DNA from: DAOUKH01 sp965207995
Lineage (GTDB): Bacteria > Chloroflexota > Dehalococcoidia > SHYB01
NCBI GenBank assembly: GCA_965207995.1
Contig: CBDBNG010000001.1
Span: 62,001 to 126,000 of the forward strand
Length of the DNA: 64,000 nt
Direction of reading: 5' to 3'
The first letter of the stretch is position 1, and every line of letters begins with the position of its first letter. A model generated the notes under the pieces. The model saw only the letters and a program-made list of their open reading frames with translations. It did not search any database and was not told where the DNA came from. Of the stretch, positions 33,937 to 43,559 are shown piece after piece. Both the position numbers and the translations under genes were made by a program.

Positions 33937-35058
33937 ATGAAGTTCGGGATGCTCTACGAGCTCCAGTTCCCCAAGCCGTGGGACGGCAAGACCGAGGCGG
34001 ACATCTTCCGCGAGGCCCTCGACCAGATCGTGCTCGCCGAGGAGGTCGGCTTCGAGTACGTCTGGTTCGTCGAGCACCACTTCCTCACCGAGTTCGCCCA
34101 CTCCTGCTCCCCCGAGGTCTTCCTCGGCGCGGTCAGCCAGCGGACGAAGACGATGCGGCTCGGCCACGCCGTCGTGCTGCTGCCGGTGAACCACCCCGTC
34201 CGCGTGGCCGAGTACGTCGCCACCCTCGACATCATGAGCGGCGGGCGCGTCGAGTTCGGCACCGGCCGCTCCGGCACCCCCTACCAACTCACCCCGTTCG
34301 GCGTCGACATCAACGACACCCTCGGCATGTGGGAGGAGTCGCTTGAGATCATCCCGCGGATGTGGACCGAGGAGGTCTTCGAACACAAGGGCAAGTACTA
34401 CGACATCCCCCGCCGCGAGGTGATCCCCAAGCCGGTGCAGAAGCCGCACCCGCCCATGTGGGTCGCGTGCACCCGCGAGGAGACCTTCCAGGCCGCCGGC
34501 GACAAGGGCCTCGGCGCCCTCTGCTTCACCATCGGCAACCCCGGCGACATGCAGCGGCGCATCCAGACCTACCGCGAGGCCTCCCGCACCGCCCGTCCCG
34601 TCGGAAAGTTCGTCAACGAGCAGGTCTCGGCCTTCACCATCGCTCACTGCGACCTCGACAACGAGAAGGCCCGCAAGCTGGGCGGCGACGCCGGCCTTTG
34701 GTACTTCTCCAACTCGCGCATGCGGCACTCCAACGACTGGGCGGGCGTCGACCCCACCCTCGTCCCCAAGGACTACCAGTACCACCTCACCCGCAACAAG
34801 TACGAGGCCGAGCGCGTCGTCGGCGCCGACGCCGACGCCCTCATCGACGGCGGCTCATTCTGCGCCGGCGACCCCGACGCCTGCGCCCGCACCGTCGAGC
34901 GCTACGCCCAGCTCGGAATCGACCAGCTCATGCCGATCTTCCAGGCAGGCCGGACGCCGCACGAGGAGATCATGACCTCGATACGGCTCTTCGGCGAGCA
35001 GGTGATCCCCCGGTTCATCGAGAAGCCGACGAGCCCCGCCGCGGACGCCGTCAGCTAG
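33937..35058 (+). CDS. luciferase-like (LLM) flavin-dependent oxidoreductase
   Basis: 373 residues. Marks: MKFGMLYELQFP, EYVWFVEHHFLTEF (the HH of luciferase alpha-type members), MRLGHAVVLLPVNHP, LDIMSGGRVEFGTGRSG and PPMWVACTREET. This is the long-chain luciferase/alkanal monooxygenase-like branch and probably uses FMNH2 from a separate reductase; none is encoded next to it. The end overlaps the convergent epimerase gene by 8 bases (TCAGCTAG). Confidence 0.9.
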   Translation: MKFGMLYELQFPKPWDGKTEADIFREALDQIVLAEEVGFEYVWFVEHHFLTEFAHSCSPEVFLGAVSQRTKTMRLGHAVVLLPVNHPVRVAEYVATLDIMSGGRVEFGTGRSGTPYQLTPFGVDINDTLGMWEESLEIIPRMWTEEVFEHKGKYYDIPRREVIPKPVQKPHPPMWVACTREETFQAAGDKGLGALCFTIGNPGDMQRRIQTYREASRTARPVGKFVNEQVSAFTIAHCDLDNEKARKLGGDAGLWYFSNSRMRHSNDWAGVDPTLVPKDYQYHLTRNKYEAERVVGADADALIDGGSFCAGDPDACARTVERYAQLGIDQLMPIFQAGRTPHEEIMTSIRLFGEQVIPRFIEKPTSPAADAVS

Positions 35059-35986
35059 CGGGAGCCGAAACAGGGTCGAGACCGGCCTCGGCGCGGGCCG
35101 CGTTGACGTGGTCGAGGACGCGTTGCCGCAGCGGCGGAAGCTCGTAGCCGATGTCGCGGAGCATCCGGCTGTTGTCCACCAGGTAGACGTGGGGCACTCT
35201 GGCCTCGCCGAAGCTGAACTTCGCCCCTGGGATGATCTCGGCGACCATGTCAGCGACTTCCTGCACGGTCGCGAGATGGCCGCCCGTGTTGTACACCGGG
35301 CTGCGCAGGTCGCCGCTCAGGACGGCGCGGGTGAAGACCTCCGCCGCGTCCTCCACGTAGATCATCGACGAGGCTTCGGCGGGGTCGACGGGTATCTCGA
35401 CCGGGAGGCCGACGGCCGGCCGTGAGATCAGCAGCCCGCCGATGAGTCCGGTGAGTCCCGTCGTGCGCCCGTGTCCGAAGACAGTGCAGATGCGGATGCC
35501 GCGGAGGTCGAGGCCCCAACGATCCCGGTAACGGGCGGCGGTGAAGTCGTTGACCGCCTTCGTCTGGCCGTAGACGTTGTAGGGCTGCGAGGGGTCGTCC
35601 TCGGTGAGGGCGCGGTCGCCGACGTGCGACTGGTCGCCGTAGACGGCGATGGAGCTGGCGTAGACGACGCGCTCGATCTTGGCCCACCGGGCTGCCTCGA
35701 AGACGTTCGCCGCGCCCTGCACGTTGACCAGCAGCCCGGTGTGGGGCCGCTCCTCCGTAACCGGCGGCAGCAGGGCGGCCAGGTGCACGATGCGAGTCAC
35801 GCCGTGGTCGCCGATGGCCTCCAGCAGGTGGGGCATCTGGGTGATGTCGCCGCGGACGTCGACTGCGCCCTCGGCGGGCGGCCCGGCGATGGTGTCGAAG
35901 CGGACGACCTGCTCGCCCCGAGCGATGAGCAGGTCCGAGACCCGCCGGCCAATGAAGCCGGCGCCGCCGGTCACCATCACGGTCAT
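35051..35986 (-). CDS. NAD-dependent epimerase/dehydratase (extended SDR)
   Basis: 311 residues. GGAGFIGRRV at residues 7-16, VRFDT with an Asp for NAD binding, HLAALLPPV, catalytic Ser in YASSIAVYG and YGQTKAVNDF (YxxxK). The C-terminal half is the substrate domain ending near PLRQRVLDHV. Nucleotide-sugar epimerases and D-erythronate-type dehydrogenases share this form. No sugar-nucleotide genes are nearby, so the substrate is open. Confidence 0.9.
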   Translation of the reverse strand: MTVMVTGGAGFIGRRVSDLLIARGEQVVRFDTIAGPPAEGAVDVRGDITQMPHLLEAIGDHGVTRIVHLAALLPPVTEERPHTGLLVNVQGAANVFEAARWAKIERVVYASSIAVYGDQSHVGDRALTEDDPSQPYNVYGQTKAVNDFTAARYRDRWGLDLRGIRICTVFGHGRTTGLTGLIGGLLISRPAVGLPVEIPVDPAEASSMIYVEDAAEVFTRAVLSGDLRSPVYNTGGHLATVQEVADMVAEIIPGAKFSFGEARVPHVYLVDNSRMLRDIGYELPPLRQRVLDHVNAARAEAGLDPVSAPAS

Positions 35987-36008
35987 GGGCGTGGCACCTT
36001 CCTTCGGG

Positions 36009-37238
<1,230 letters not shown>

Positions 37239-37262
37239 ACGGGTGTGCTCCTTTGCCGCGGC

Positions 37263-38318
37263 TCAGCCGCCGATGCGTTCCAGCTCGCGCAATCCGGCCT
37301 CGGCGATGCCCCGGGCGCGCAGGCCCTTCTCCATCGCCTGCTCGCTCGACGCCGTGCCCGCCATGGCGCGCGCCACGATGCCTTGGTTGATCGCCGCCAG
37401 CCGGAACATGTTGAAGATGACGTAGAAGTCCCAGTTCTCGATGCCCTTCCGGCCCGCGCGCCGGCAGTAGGCGGCGACGTACTCGTCCTCGGGCGGGATG
37501 TTGTGCTCGGCGAGGTCGAGCTCGGCCATGCCGTCGACTGATTGGGGCAGCCGCCGGTGCATGCAGTGGTAGGCGAAGTCGCCGAGGGGGTGGCCGATGG
37601 TGGAGAGCTCCCAGTCGAGCACGGCGGTGATCCGCGGCTCCGTGGGGTGGAAGATGACGTTGGCGGAACGGAAGTCGCCATGGACGATCGAGCTTTCGTC
37701 GCCGGCCGGGATGCTGTCGGGGAGCCAGTCGATGAGCCTTTCCATAGCCTCGATGCGCTCCGTCTCCGAGGCGCGGTACTGGCGCGTCCACCGGCTGATC
37801 TGGCGCTCGAAGTAATTTCCGGGCCGCCCGTAGTCCCCCAGTCCGACCTGCTCGTAGCCGACCTGGTGGAGTAGGGCCATGACACGGTTCATCTCGTCGA
37901 AGAGGGCGGGGCGCTCGTCGCGGGGGGCGTCGGGCAGCCACGGGTCCCAGAGGATGCGGCCCTCGACGTAGTCCATGACGTAGAAGGCGGTGCCGATGAC
38001 CTCGGCGTCCTCGCACAGCGCGTAGCTGCGCGGCACCGGGACGCCGCTCTCTTGGAGCGCGGTGATGACGCGGTACTCGCGGTCGACGGCGTGGGCGGAG
38101 GGCAGGAGCTTGCCCGGCGGCTTGCGCCGCAGGACGTAGCGGCGGCTGCCTGATGTGATGCGGTAGGTCGGGTTCGACTGGCCGGTGCGGAACTGCTCGA
38201 CCTCGGCCTTGCCGGAGAAGCCCTCGACGTTGGCGGCCATGTAGCGTTCCAGGGCCGCCACGTCGAAACTGTGGCGCTCCAGCACGGGCATGACGCCCAC
38301 GATGTCGTCGATTCCCAT
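37263..38318 (-). CDS. aminoglycoside-phosphotransferase-like kinase (ACAD10/11 N-terminal type)
   Basis: 351 residues from ATG 38318. Kinase-like fold: FRTGQSNPTYRI, YVLRRKPPGKLLPSAHAVDRE (ATP Lys region), SSIVHGDFRSANVIFHP (catalytic HGD), VLDWELSTIGHPLGDFAYH (Mg-binding DWE). The RRKPPG and GHPLGD versions are those of the ACAD10/11-linked family, not drug resistance. It likely phosphorylates a hydroxyacyl-CoA for the adjacent dehydrogenase. The 227-base upstream gap separates it from a divergent phosphatase gene. Confidence 0.92.
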   Translation of the reverse strand: MGIDDIVGVMPVLERHSFDVAALERYMAANVEGFSGKAEVEQFRTGQSNPTYRITSGSRRYVLRRKPPGKLLPSAHAVDREYRVITALQESGVPVPRSYALCEDAEVIGTAFYVMDYVEGRILWDPWLPDAPRDERPALFDEMNRVMALLHQVGYEQVGLGDYGRPGNYFERQISRWTRQYRASETERIEAMERLIDWLPDSIPAGDESSIVHGDFRSANVIFHPTEPRITAVLDWELSTIGHPLGDFAYHCMHRRLPQSVDGMAELDLAEHNIPPEDEYVAAYCRRAGRKGIENWDFYVIFNMFRLAAINQGIVARAMAGTASSEQAMEKGLRARGIAEAGLRELERIGG

Positions 38319-38452
38319 GGCTCTCCGGCGTCCGCCGCACCGCCGCTGGCCAACGCGGGCGCATCTTATACCAAACCACCCGGCGGCGGAGTAGAATCCC
38401 TCCGGCCCCTTCTTCCAATGGAGAATTGGGATAACGCTGGGGCGGGGCTGCA

Positions 38453-38535
38453 CCTAGACCTCCCCCGAAGGGGATGCCTTAAGCCTCTCCCCCGCTGGGG
38501 GAGACTGAGAGAGGGAAGGGGTGGGGCGACCCCAG
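38453..38535. repeat. intergenic inverted repeats of the CTCCCCC/GGGGGAG type
   Basis: CCTCCCCCGAAGGGGATG and CCTCTCCCCCGCTGGGGGAG form short stems. They resemble units at 20418-20450, 47299-47335 and 51776-51886. The repeat ends directly before the ribosome-binding site of the histidine phosphatase gene. Confidence 0.6.
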
Positions 38536-38545
38536 GAGGAAGACG

Positions 38546-39154
38546 CTGGAACTGCTACTGATACGACACGGCGAGGCCCTCTACGGCGCCGAAGACGGCC
38601 TGACCGAGCTCGGCGTCCGGCAGGCGGAGCTGCTCGCGGAGCGGCTGGCCTCCGTGGGGCTGAGCGCCCTCTATTCGAGCACGATGGCGCGGGCGCGGCA
38701 GACCGCCGAGGCCGTCGCCGCCCGCACCGGCCTGCCCATCACCTTCGACAGCCGCTTTCGCGAGATCGACGCCGGCGAGCGGCTTGAGCAGAGCCCTGAG
38801 GAACACCGGCGGCGCGCCTCGAACTTTCTGAAGCGCACCAAGGTCTACACCATCGGCTACGAGCACCAAGGCGGAGAGAGCGCGGTGCAGCTCTACGAGC
38901 GGGCGTCCACGGCCATCGCCGAGGTCTTCTCCGGCCCCGTCAAGGACGACGGGGGCGCCTACGCCCTCATCGCCCACGGCGGCTTTATCAACGCCGCCCT
39001 CTGCTACATCCTCGACCTGCCGTTCGACGGCGCGATGCGCTTCCGCCTCCAGAACACCTCGATCTCCACAGTCAGCCTTGTCGACGACAGCAAGCTGGTG
39101 ATCGGCGTCAACGACGTCGCCCACCTCGCCCCCGTCGGCGGGGCGCTGCTCTAG
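38546..39154 (+). CDS. histidine phosphatase (phosphoglycerate mutase-like), CTG start
   Basis: 202 residues if translation begins at CTG 38546. The catalytic RHGE motif (LLLIRHGEALYG) lies at residues 4-15, so a start must lie at or before this point. No ATG, GTG or TTG is in frame between the repeat and the motif, while AGGAGGA sits 5 bases before CTG. The second catalytic His is in LIAHGGF, the acid residue in FREIDAG. Starting at GTG 38654 would remove the active site. The family includes phosphoserine, sugar and broad phosphatases; the substrate is unknown. Confidence 0.8.
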   Translation: MELLLIRHGEALYGAEDGLTELGVRQAELLAERLASVGLSALYSSTMARARQTAEAVAARTGLPITFDSRFREIDAGERLEQSPEEHRRRASNFLKRTKVYTIGYEHQGGESAVQLYERASTAIAEVFSGPVKDDGGAYALIAHGGFINAALCYILDLPFDGAMRFRLQNTSISTVSLVDDSKLVIGVNDVAHLAPVGGALL

Positions 39155-39197
39155 CGAGGCCGGGTCCCGCGCTTCCCTGGTGTAAAATTAGGAATTG

Positions 39198-40538
39198 ATG
39201 GAAGTCGGGATCATTGGCGGCGGCGCGCTTGGACTGTCGGCCGCATACGAACTGACGCGCCGCGGCCACAAGCCCGTCGTGTACGAACGGGCTCCGTTCC
39301 TGGGGGGGCAGGCGTCGACCTTCGACGTCGGTGGCGGCCGGCTCGAGCGCGGCTACCACCACCTCTTCCGCAGCGACACGTCGATCGTCGAGCTGATCGA
39401 GGAGCTCGGCCTCGGCGACAAGCTGGCGTGGATCGAGTCGAGCGTCGGCTTCTATAGCCAGGGCGAGATTCACCCCTTCACCACGCCGCTCGACCTACTC
39501 CGGTTCAAGCCGCTGAACCTCTTCCAGCGCCTGCGCCTGGGCTTCGTCACCCTCTTCCTCCAGCGCAAGAAGTACTGGCCCCGCGAGTACGAGCACGTCA
39601 CCGCCCGCGACTGGCTGCGGAAGCGCATCGGGCAGAAGGCGCTGGACGTGGTCTGGGGCCCCCTGCTGCGGGGCAAGTTCGGCGACCACGCCGACGAGGT
39701 CTCGATGGCTTGGCTCTGGGGCAAGATCTACCTTCGCACCACGTCACGGGACAAGGGACTGCGGGGACGCGAGCGGCTCGGCTACCCCATGGGCAGCTTC
39801 GCCGAGATTTTCGAGGCGCTGGAGCGCGCCATTCCCGATGGCGGCGGCGAGCTGTACTACCCGGCGACGGTGAAGCGTGTCGTCGTCGAGGACGGACGAG
39901 CGACGGGCTTAGTCGTCGAGCGCGACGGCAAGGAGGAGACGCGCAACTTCGACGCCATTCTCGCCACCTCGCCCTCCTACGTCGTGCCCGCGCTTGTCCC
40001 CGAGCTGCCCGACGACTACAAGGCGCTGCTCACCAAGGTGCGCTACGAGGCGGCCATCCTGATCGTGATGCACCTCGACCGGCCGCTCACGCCCTACTAC
40101 TGGATCAACATCGCCGACCCCACGATCCCGTTCGTGGGGATGATCGAGCACACCAACTTCGTGGACAAGTCGCTGTACGGCGGGCGGCATCTGGTCTATC
40201 TCTCCAACTACGTGGCCCGCGAGGACAAGTTCTACGACATGTCGCCCGACGAGCTCTGGGCGAACTACGTGCCCGCCATCAAGCGCATCGCCCCGGACTT
40301 CGACGAGTCGTCGGTCATCGAGTGGAGCTACCACCGCGAGAACGCCGCCCAGCCCATCATCGGCCTCGACTACTCCAAACAGATTCCCTCGCTGAAGACG
40401 CCCATCGAAGACCTCTGGCTGGCCAACACCACCCAGATCTACCCCGAGGACCGCGGCACCAACTACAGCGTCCGGCTGGGCCGGCTCATGGCCCGCATCC
40501 TCACCGGCGACGCCCCCAACAAGATGTGGTGGGAGTAA
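39198..40538 (+). CDS. FAD-dependent amine-oxidase/protoporphyrinogen-oxidase-like protein
   Basis: 446 residues from ATG 39198. GIIGGGALGLSAAYEL dinucleotide fold, VYERAPFLGGQASTF, GYHHLFRSD and the C-terminal FAD contact LANTTQIYPEDRGTNYSVR. This group includes UDP-galactopyranose-mutase/phytoene-desaturase-like proteins linked to cell-surface or lipid metabolism. A TAAAAT at 39183-39188 would place the transcript start within a few bases of the ATG, so the mRNA may be nearly leaderless. The reaction is not assigned. Confidence 0.88.
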   Translation: MEVGIIGGGALGLSAAYELTRRGHKPVVYERAPFLGGQASTFDVGGGRLERGYHHLFRSDTSIVELIEELGLGDKLAWIESSVGFYSQGEIHPFTTPLDLLRFKPLNLFQRLRLGFVTLFLQRKKYWPREYEHVTARDWLRKRIGQKALDVVWGPLLRGKFGDHADEVSMAWLWGKIYLRTTSRDKGLRGRERLGYPMGSFAEIFEALERAIPDGGGELYYPATVKRVVVEDGRATGLVVERDGKEETRNFDAILATSPSYVVPALVPELPDDYKALLTKVRYEAAILIVMHLDRPLTPYYWINIADPTIPFVGMIEHTNFVDKSLYGGRHLVYLSNYVAREDKFYDMSPDELWANYVPAIKRIAPDFDESSVIEWSYHRENAAQPIIGLDYSKQIPSLKTPIEDLWLANTTQIYPEDRGTNYSVRLGRLMARILTGDAPNKMWWE

Positions 40539-40575
40539 CCCCTTAATCCGTGCGGAGGCGATCCTTGTGGTCGCC

Positions 40576-40909
40576 GGTGGCGCGGGGCGGTTTTCACCCT
40601 CTCCCGCTGGAGACCCTTCCACAACACGCGACGCCGGCAGAGGCCCGCCCATGTAGGGGCAACCCTCGTGGTTGCCCAGGGGTGCGGGTAGGGTCTTCTC
40701 CCCTTCCCCTCGGGAGACTCTTGCGTAATTCCCCGGCAAGCCAAAAAGACGGGTGGCGCGGGGCGGTCTTCACCCTCTCCCGCTGGAGACCCTTCCACAA
40801 CACGCGACGCCGGCAGAGGACCGTCCATGTAGGGGCAACCCTCGTGGTTGCCCAGGGGTGCGGGTAGGGTCTTGTCCCCTCCTCTGTAGGGGCGATTCAC
40901 GAATCGCCC
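40576..40909. repeat. tandem duplication with nested palindromes in a gene-free stretch
   Basis: A ~122-base unit at 40576-40697 is repeated at 40752-40873 (period 176) with few differences. Each copy holds the stem-loop TGTAGGGGCAACCCTCGTGG followed by TTGCCC (40652-40677 and 40828-40853). At 40885-40908 comes TGTAGGGGCGATTC, then ACGAATCGCC, the dispersed type seen at 20459 and 51711. No credible reading frame crosses the region. It looks like a non-autonomous repeat cluster. Confidence 0.85.
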
Positions 40910-40985
40910 GTGCCTATCCCCCGAACGGCCTCGCGGGGGTAGGCCCAAGGTACGCAAAGGTCTAGCGTCATCCGCCACCATCCCC

Positions 40986-41035
40986 TTGACACGACCTCTC
41001 CCGCGGCCTATCATCAAATAAGAACGAACGTTCTT
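40986..41035 (+). promoter_or_regulatory. strong promoter with 16-bp palindrome at the transcript start
   Basis: TTGACA (40986-40991), 17-base spacer, TATCAT (41009-41014): the best -35/-10 pair in the window. The palindrome AAGAACG-AA-CGTTCTT (arms 41020-41026 and 41029-41035) covers the predicted start site. It contains GAAC-N4-GTTC, the core of Bacillus/actinobacterial-type LexA boxes, and could equally be a TetR-type operator. No protein gene follows on this strand before the opposing alcohol dehydrogenase gene ends at 41249. Confidence 0.7.
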
Positions 41036-41232
41036 TGCCGGGCAGTGGCGACACCCGCGGACGCGTGAGAGATGGGCGCCGCAGCACTGGCGGGCGACGG
41101 CAACGGCCGGAATTGCCCCGCGGACGCGCGGGAGACAGGGCCCAGGCCGTGGCGGGCGACGGCGGCGGCCTGAACTGCTCTGCGGACGCGCAGAGTCAGG
41201 CCCTTGCCGTGGCGGCGCTGAGCATCTCAGCC
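41036..41232 (+). ncRNA. candidate structured RNA: three ~62-base hairpin units
   Basis: GCGGACGCG recurs with spacing 63 and 62 (GGACGCG at 41059, 41122, 41184), each in the loop end of a hairpin. Unit 3 is nearly perfect: outer stem 41167-41173/41196-41202 and inner stem CTCTGCG/CGCAGAG around loop GACG. Unit 2 has CCCGCG/CGCGGG; relative to unit 3, C-G pairs become T-A on both sides, a compensatory change. Unit 1 is weaker (CAGTG/CACTG outer stem). TGGCGGGCGACGGC separates units. Spacing is not a multiple of three, so a repeat protein is unlikely. The transcript end is unknown; no T-run terminator is seen. Confidence 0.45.
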
Positions 41233-41248
41233 AGGGCCGAGAGAGGCG

Positions 41249-42337
41249 CTAGAGCTCGATCACCGAGCGCAGCGTCTCCCCCCGCTCCATGGCCTCGAAG
41301 GCCGGCTCCGTCTCGTCGAGCTTGATGAGCCGCGTCACCACCCGGTCGAGGTCGAGCGCGCCCTTGGCGTACCAGTCGGCGAGCATGGGGAAGTCGCGGG
41401 AGGGAAGGCAGTCGCCGTACCAGCTCACCCGGAGCGCCCCTCCGAGGCCGAAGAACTGGAGCATGGGGACCTCGACCACCATGTCGGGGCTGGGCACGCC
41501 GATGAGGGTGCAGGTGCCGGCGAGGTCGCGGCTCCAAAGGGCCTGGAGCAACGTCTGCGGCGTGCCGACGGCCTCGAAGGAGTGGTCGACGCCGTTGCCG
41601 CCGGTCAGGGCCTTGACCGCCTCCACGGGGTCGCCCGCGGTTGCGTCGACGACGTCGGTTGCGCCGAACTCCTTGGCCCATTCGAGCTTGTTCGCCGCGA
41701 TGTCGACGCCGATGATCGTGCGTGCTCCCGCCAGCTTGGCGCCCATGATGACGCTGCAGCCGACGCCGCCGCAGCCGTAGACCGCGACCGTGCTCCCCCG
41801 GCGCACCTGGCCCGAGTAGAGCGCCGCGCCAACCCCCGTCATGACGCCGCAGCCGATGAGCGACGCCTGGGGCGGAGGACAGCTTTCGGGCACGGGCACC
41901 GCCTGCTTGGCGGCGACGACGGTGTGCGTGCAGAAGGTCCCGATGCCGAGGGCGGGGTTCAACGTCAGGTTGTCGCTCTTGGTCTTCATGCGGGGCTCGG
42001 CGTTGAGGCTGGCCGAGCAGAGGTGCGGCTGCCCGATGGCGCAGAACCGGCAGGAGCCGCAGGGGGCGCGCCAGGCGAGGATGACGTAGTCGCCGACGGC
42101 GGGCTCGGTGACGCCCTCGCCGACGGCCTCGACGATGCCCGCACCCTCGTGGCCGAGCAGGAAGGGGAACTCGTCGGTGATGTTCCCCAGCTTGTAGTGC
42201 AGGTCGGTGTGGCAGACGCCGCTGGCCTGGACCCGCACCAGCACCTCGCCGGGCCCCGGATCGTCGATGACGATGTCTTCGACCAGCGCCGGCTCGCCCG
42301 CGGCGCGGGATACGACTCCGAGTCCATCGATAGGCAT
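41249..42337 (-). CDS. zinc-dependent alcohol dehydrogenase (class III/NDMA-type MDR)
   Basis: 362 residues. Catalytic zinc: GVCHTDLHY and GHEGAGIVEAVG. Structural zinc loop CGSCRFCAIGQPHLC. Cofactor loop VYGCGGVGCSVIMGAKLAGA followed by IIGVDIAANKLEWA, whose Asp favours NAD(H). Length and the LCSASLN segment resemble the class III and mycobacterial-type alcohol/formaldehyde dehydrogenases. The substrate is not fixed. Its 3' end faces the candidate RNA region. Confidence 0.94.
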   Translation of the reverse strand: MPIDGLGVVSRAAGEPALVEDIVIDDPGPGEVLVRVQASGVCHTDLHYKLGNITDEFPFLLGHEGAGIVEAVGEGVTEPAVGDYVILAWRAPCGSCRFCAIGQPHLCSASLNAEPRMKTKSDNLTLNPALGIGTFCTHTVVAAKQAVPVPESCPPPQASLIGCGVMTGVGAALYSGQVRRGSTVAVYGCGGVGCSVIMGAKLAGARTIIGVDIAANKLEWAKEFGATDVVDATAGDPVEAVKALTGGNGVDHSFEAVGTPQTLLQALWSRDLAGTCTLIGVPSPDMVVEVPMLQFFGLGGALRVSWYGDCLPSRDFPMLADWYAKGALDLDRVVTRLIKLDETEPAFEAMERGETLRSVIEL

Positions 42338-42368
42338 GGAACGCCTCCTTGGTTCGCGTTTTGGTTAG

Positions 42369-43502
42369 CTATCCACGCAGGGGTCGGAAGAACTCGCGGA
42401 CTTCGTGGACGAGGCCGCCGGGGTTCTCCATCGCCGGGAAATGGCCGCCCTGTTCCATGTCCGTCCACCGCTTGAGGTTGTAGGCGTGTTCGGCGAGCAC
42501 CCGCGGGGGGCGGTTCGCCTCCTTAAACGTGGCCACGCCGGTGGGCACGTCGATGCGGGGCGAGGGGCGCGGCGTCGTCGAGCCGCGGAAGGTCTCCTTG
42601 TACAGCCGCATCGAGGAGCCGATGCTCTGGGTGAACCAGTAGATGGCGATGTTGGTGAGCAGCTCGTCCTTGGTGTAGCTGCGCTCGACGTCGCCGTCGC
42701 AGTCGCTCCACCGCCGCCACTTCTCGACGATCCACGCCGCGAGCCCGGCTGGCGAGTCGTTGAGGCCGTAGGAGGCGGTCTGCGGCTTCGTTCCCTGCAG
42801 GTGGACGTAGCCCCACTCCTCCTGCCGGTAGGCCTTCAGGTTTTCCCACCACTCCCGCTGCTCCGGGGTGAGCTTCGCCTCGTCGATCTGGGCGGTGACC
42901 ATGTTCAGGTGCACCCCGATCATCCGCTCGGGGTGGTTGACGCCGAGCGCGGTGGTGACGCCGGCGCCCCAGTCGCCGCCCTGGGAACCGAACCGGTCGT
43001 AGCCAAGCTGCTCCATCAGCTGCACCCAAAGAGCGGCGATGGCCCTGGTATCCATGCCGCGCTCGCGGGCGTGGTCGGAGAAACCGTAGCCGGGCAGCGA
43101 GGGTGCCACGACGTCGAAAGCGTCGGCGGGGTCGCCGCCGTGGGTCGCAGGGTCGGACAGCGGCCCGATGACCTTGTACATCTCGAAGAAGGAGCTGGGC
43201 CAGCCGTGGGTGATCACCAGCGGCATGGGGTTGGGCCCCTTGCCCTTGACGTGGATGAAGTGGATGCCGAGCCCGTCGACGTCGGCCTTGAATTGTGGGA
43301 ACTCGTTGAGCATCCGCTCGTGGGCACGCCAGTCGTAGACGCCGCGCCAGTACTCGCAGAGCTCCTTGACGTACGCGAGGTTCGAGCCGTAGTCCCACCC
43401 CGAGTCCGGGATCTCGTCGGGCCAGCGGGTCTCTTCGAGGCGGCGCTTCAGGTCGGCGAGGTCCTCATCGGGGATGTCGATGGTGAACGGCGTGATCGCC
43501 AC
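42369..43502 (-). CDS. epoxide hydrolase (EHN-type alpha/beta hydrolase)
   Basis: 377 residues. The N-terminal EHN domain (TPFTIDIPDEDLADLKRRLE, with WRAHERMLNEFPQF) precedes the alpha/beta hydrolase fold: HGWPSSFFEMYKVI (oxyanion HGWP), nucleophile elbow GSQGGDWGAGV (catalytic Asp), and the C-terminal His in EQGGHFPAMENP. Such enzymes open epoxides to diols. It lies 31 bases upstream of the alcohol dehydrogenase gene in the same direction, so the two could act in sequence on an oxidised substrate. Confidence 0.93.
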   Translation of the reverse strand: MAITPFTIDIPDEDLADLKRRLEETRWPDEIPDSGWDYGSNLAYVKELCEYWRGVYDWRAHERMLNEFPQFKADVDGLGIHFIHVKGKGPNPMPLVITHGWPSSFFEMYKVIGPLSDPATHGGDPADAFDVVAPSLPGYGFSDHARERGMDTRAIAALWVQLMEQLGYDRFGSQGGDWGAGVTTALGVNHPERMIGVHLNMVTAQIDEAKLTPEQREWWENLKAYRQEEWGYVHLQGTKPQTASYGLNDSPAGLAAWIVEKWRRWSDCDGDVERSYTKDELLTNIAIYWFTQSIGSSMRLYKETFRGSTTPRPSPRIDVPTGVATFKEANRPPRVLAEHAYNLKRWTDMEQGGHFPAMENPGGLVHEVREFFRPLRG

Positions 43503-43559
43503 GGCTGTCTCCTCTAGGCCGGTGTCGTCGGATGCGGAAGCGGGCGGTACTCGGCGCTC

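Noticed and set aside
40576..40873. Possible CRISPR array (repeated units)
   Set aside because: There are only two copies of ~122 bases with 54-base separation, no short regular repeats, and no cas genes.
41020..41035. Firm assignment of the palindrome as an SOS (LexA) box
   Set aside because: The core fits, but a TetR-type operator fits equally well and neither lexA, recA nor a TetR gene is in the window, so it is reported only as a possibility.
41035..41325. Rightward 96-codon reading frame across the hairpin units
   Set aside because: It runs into the opposite-strand alcohol dehydrogenase gene, has repeat spacing of 63 and 62 (not a frame-keeping repeat), and an Arg/Gly/Ala composition typical of GC-rich noncoding DNA.
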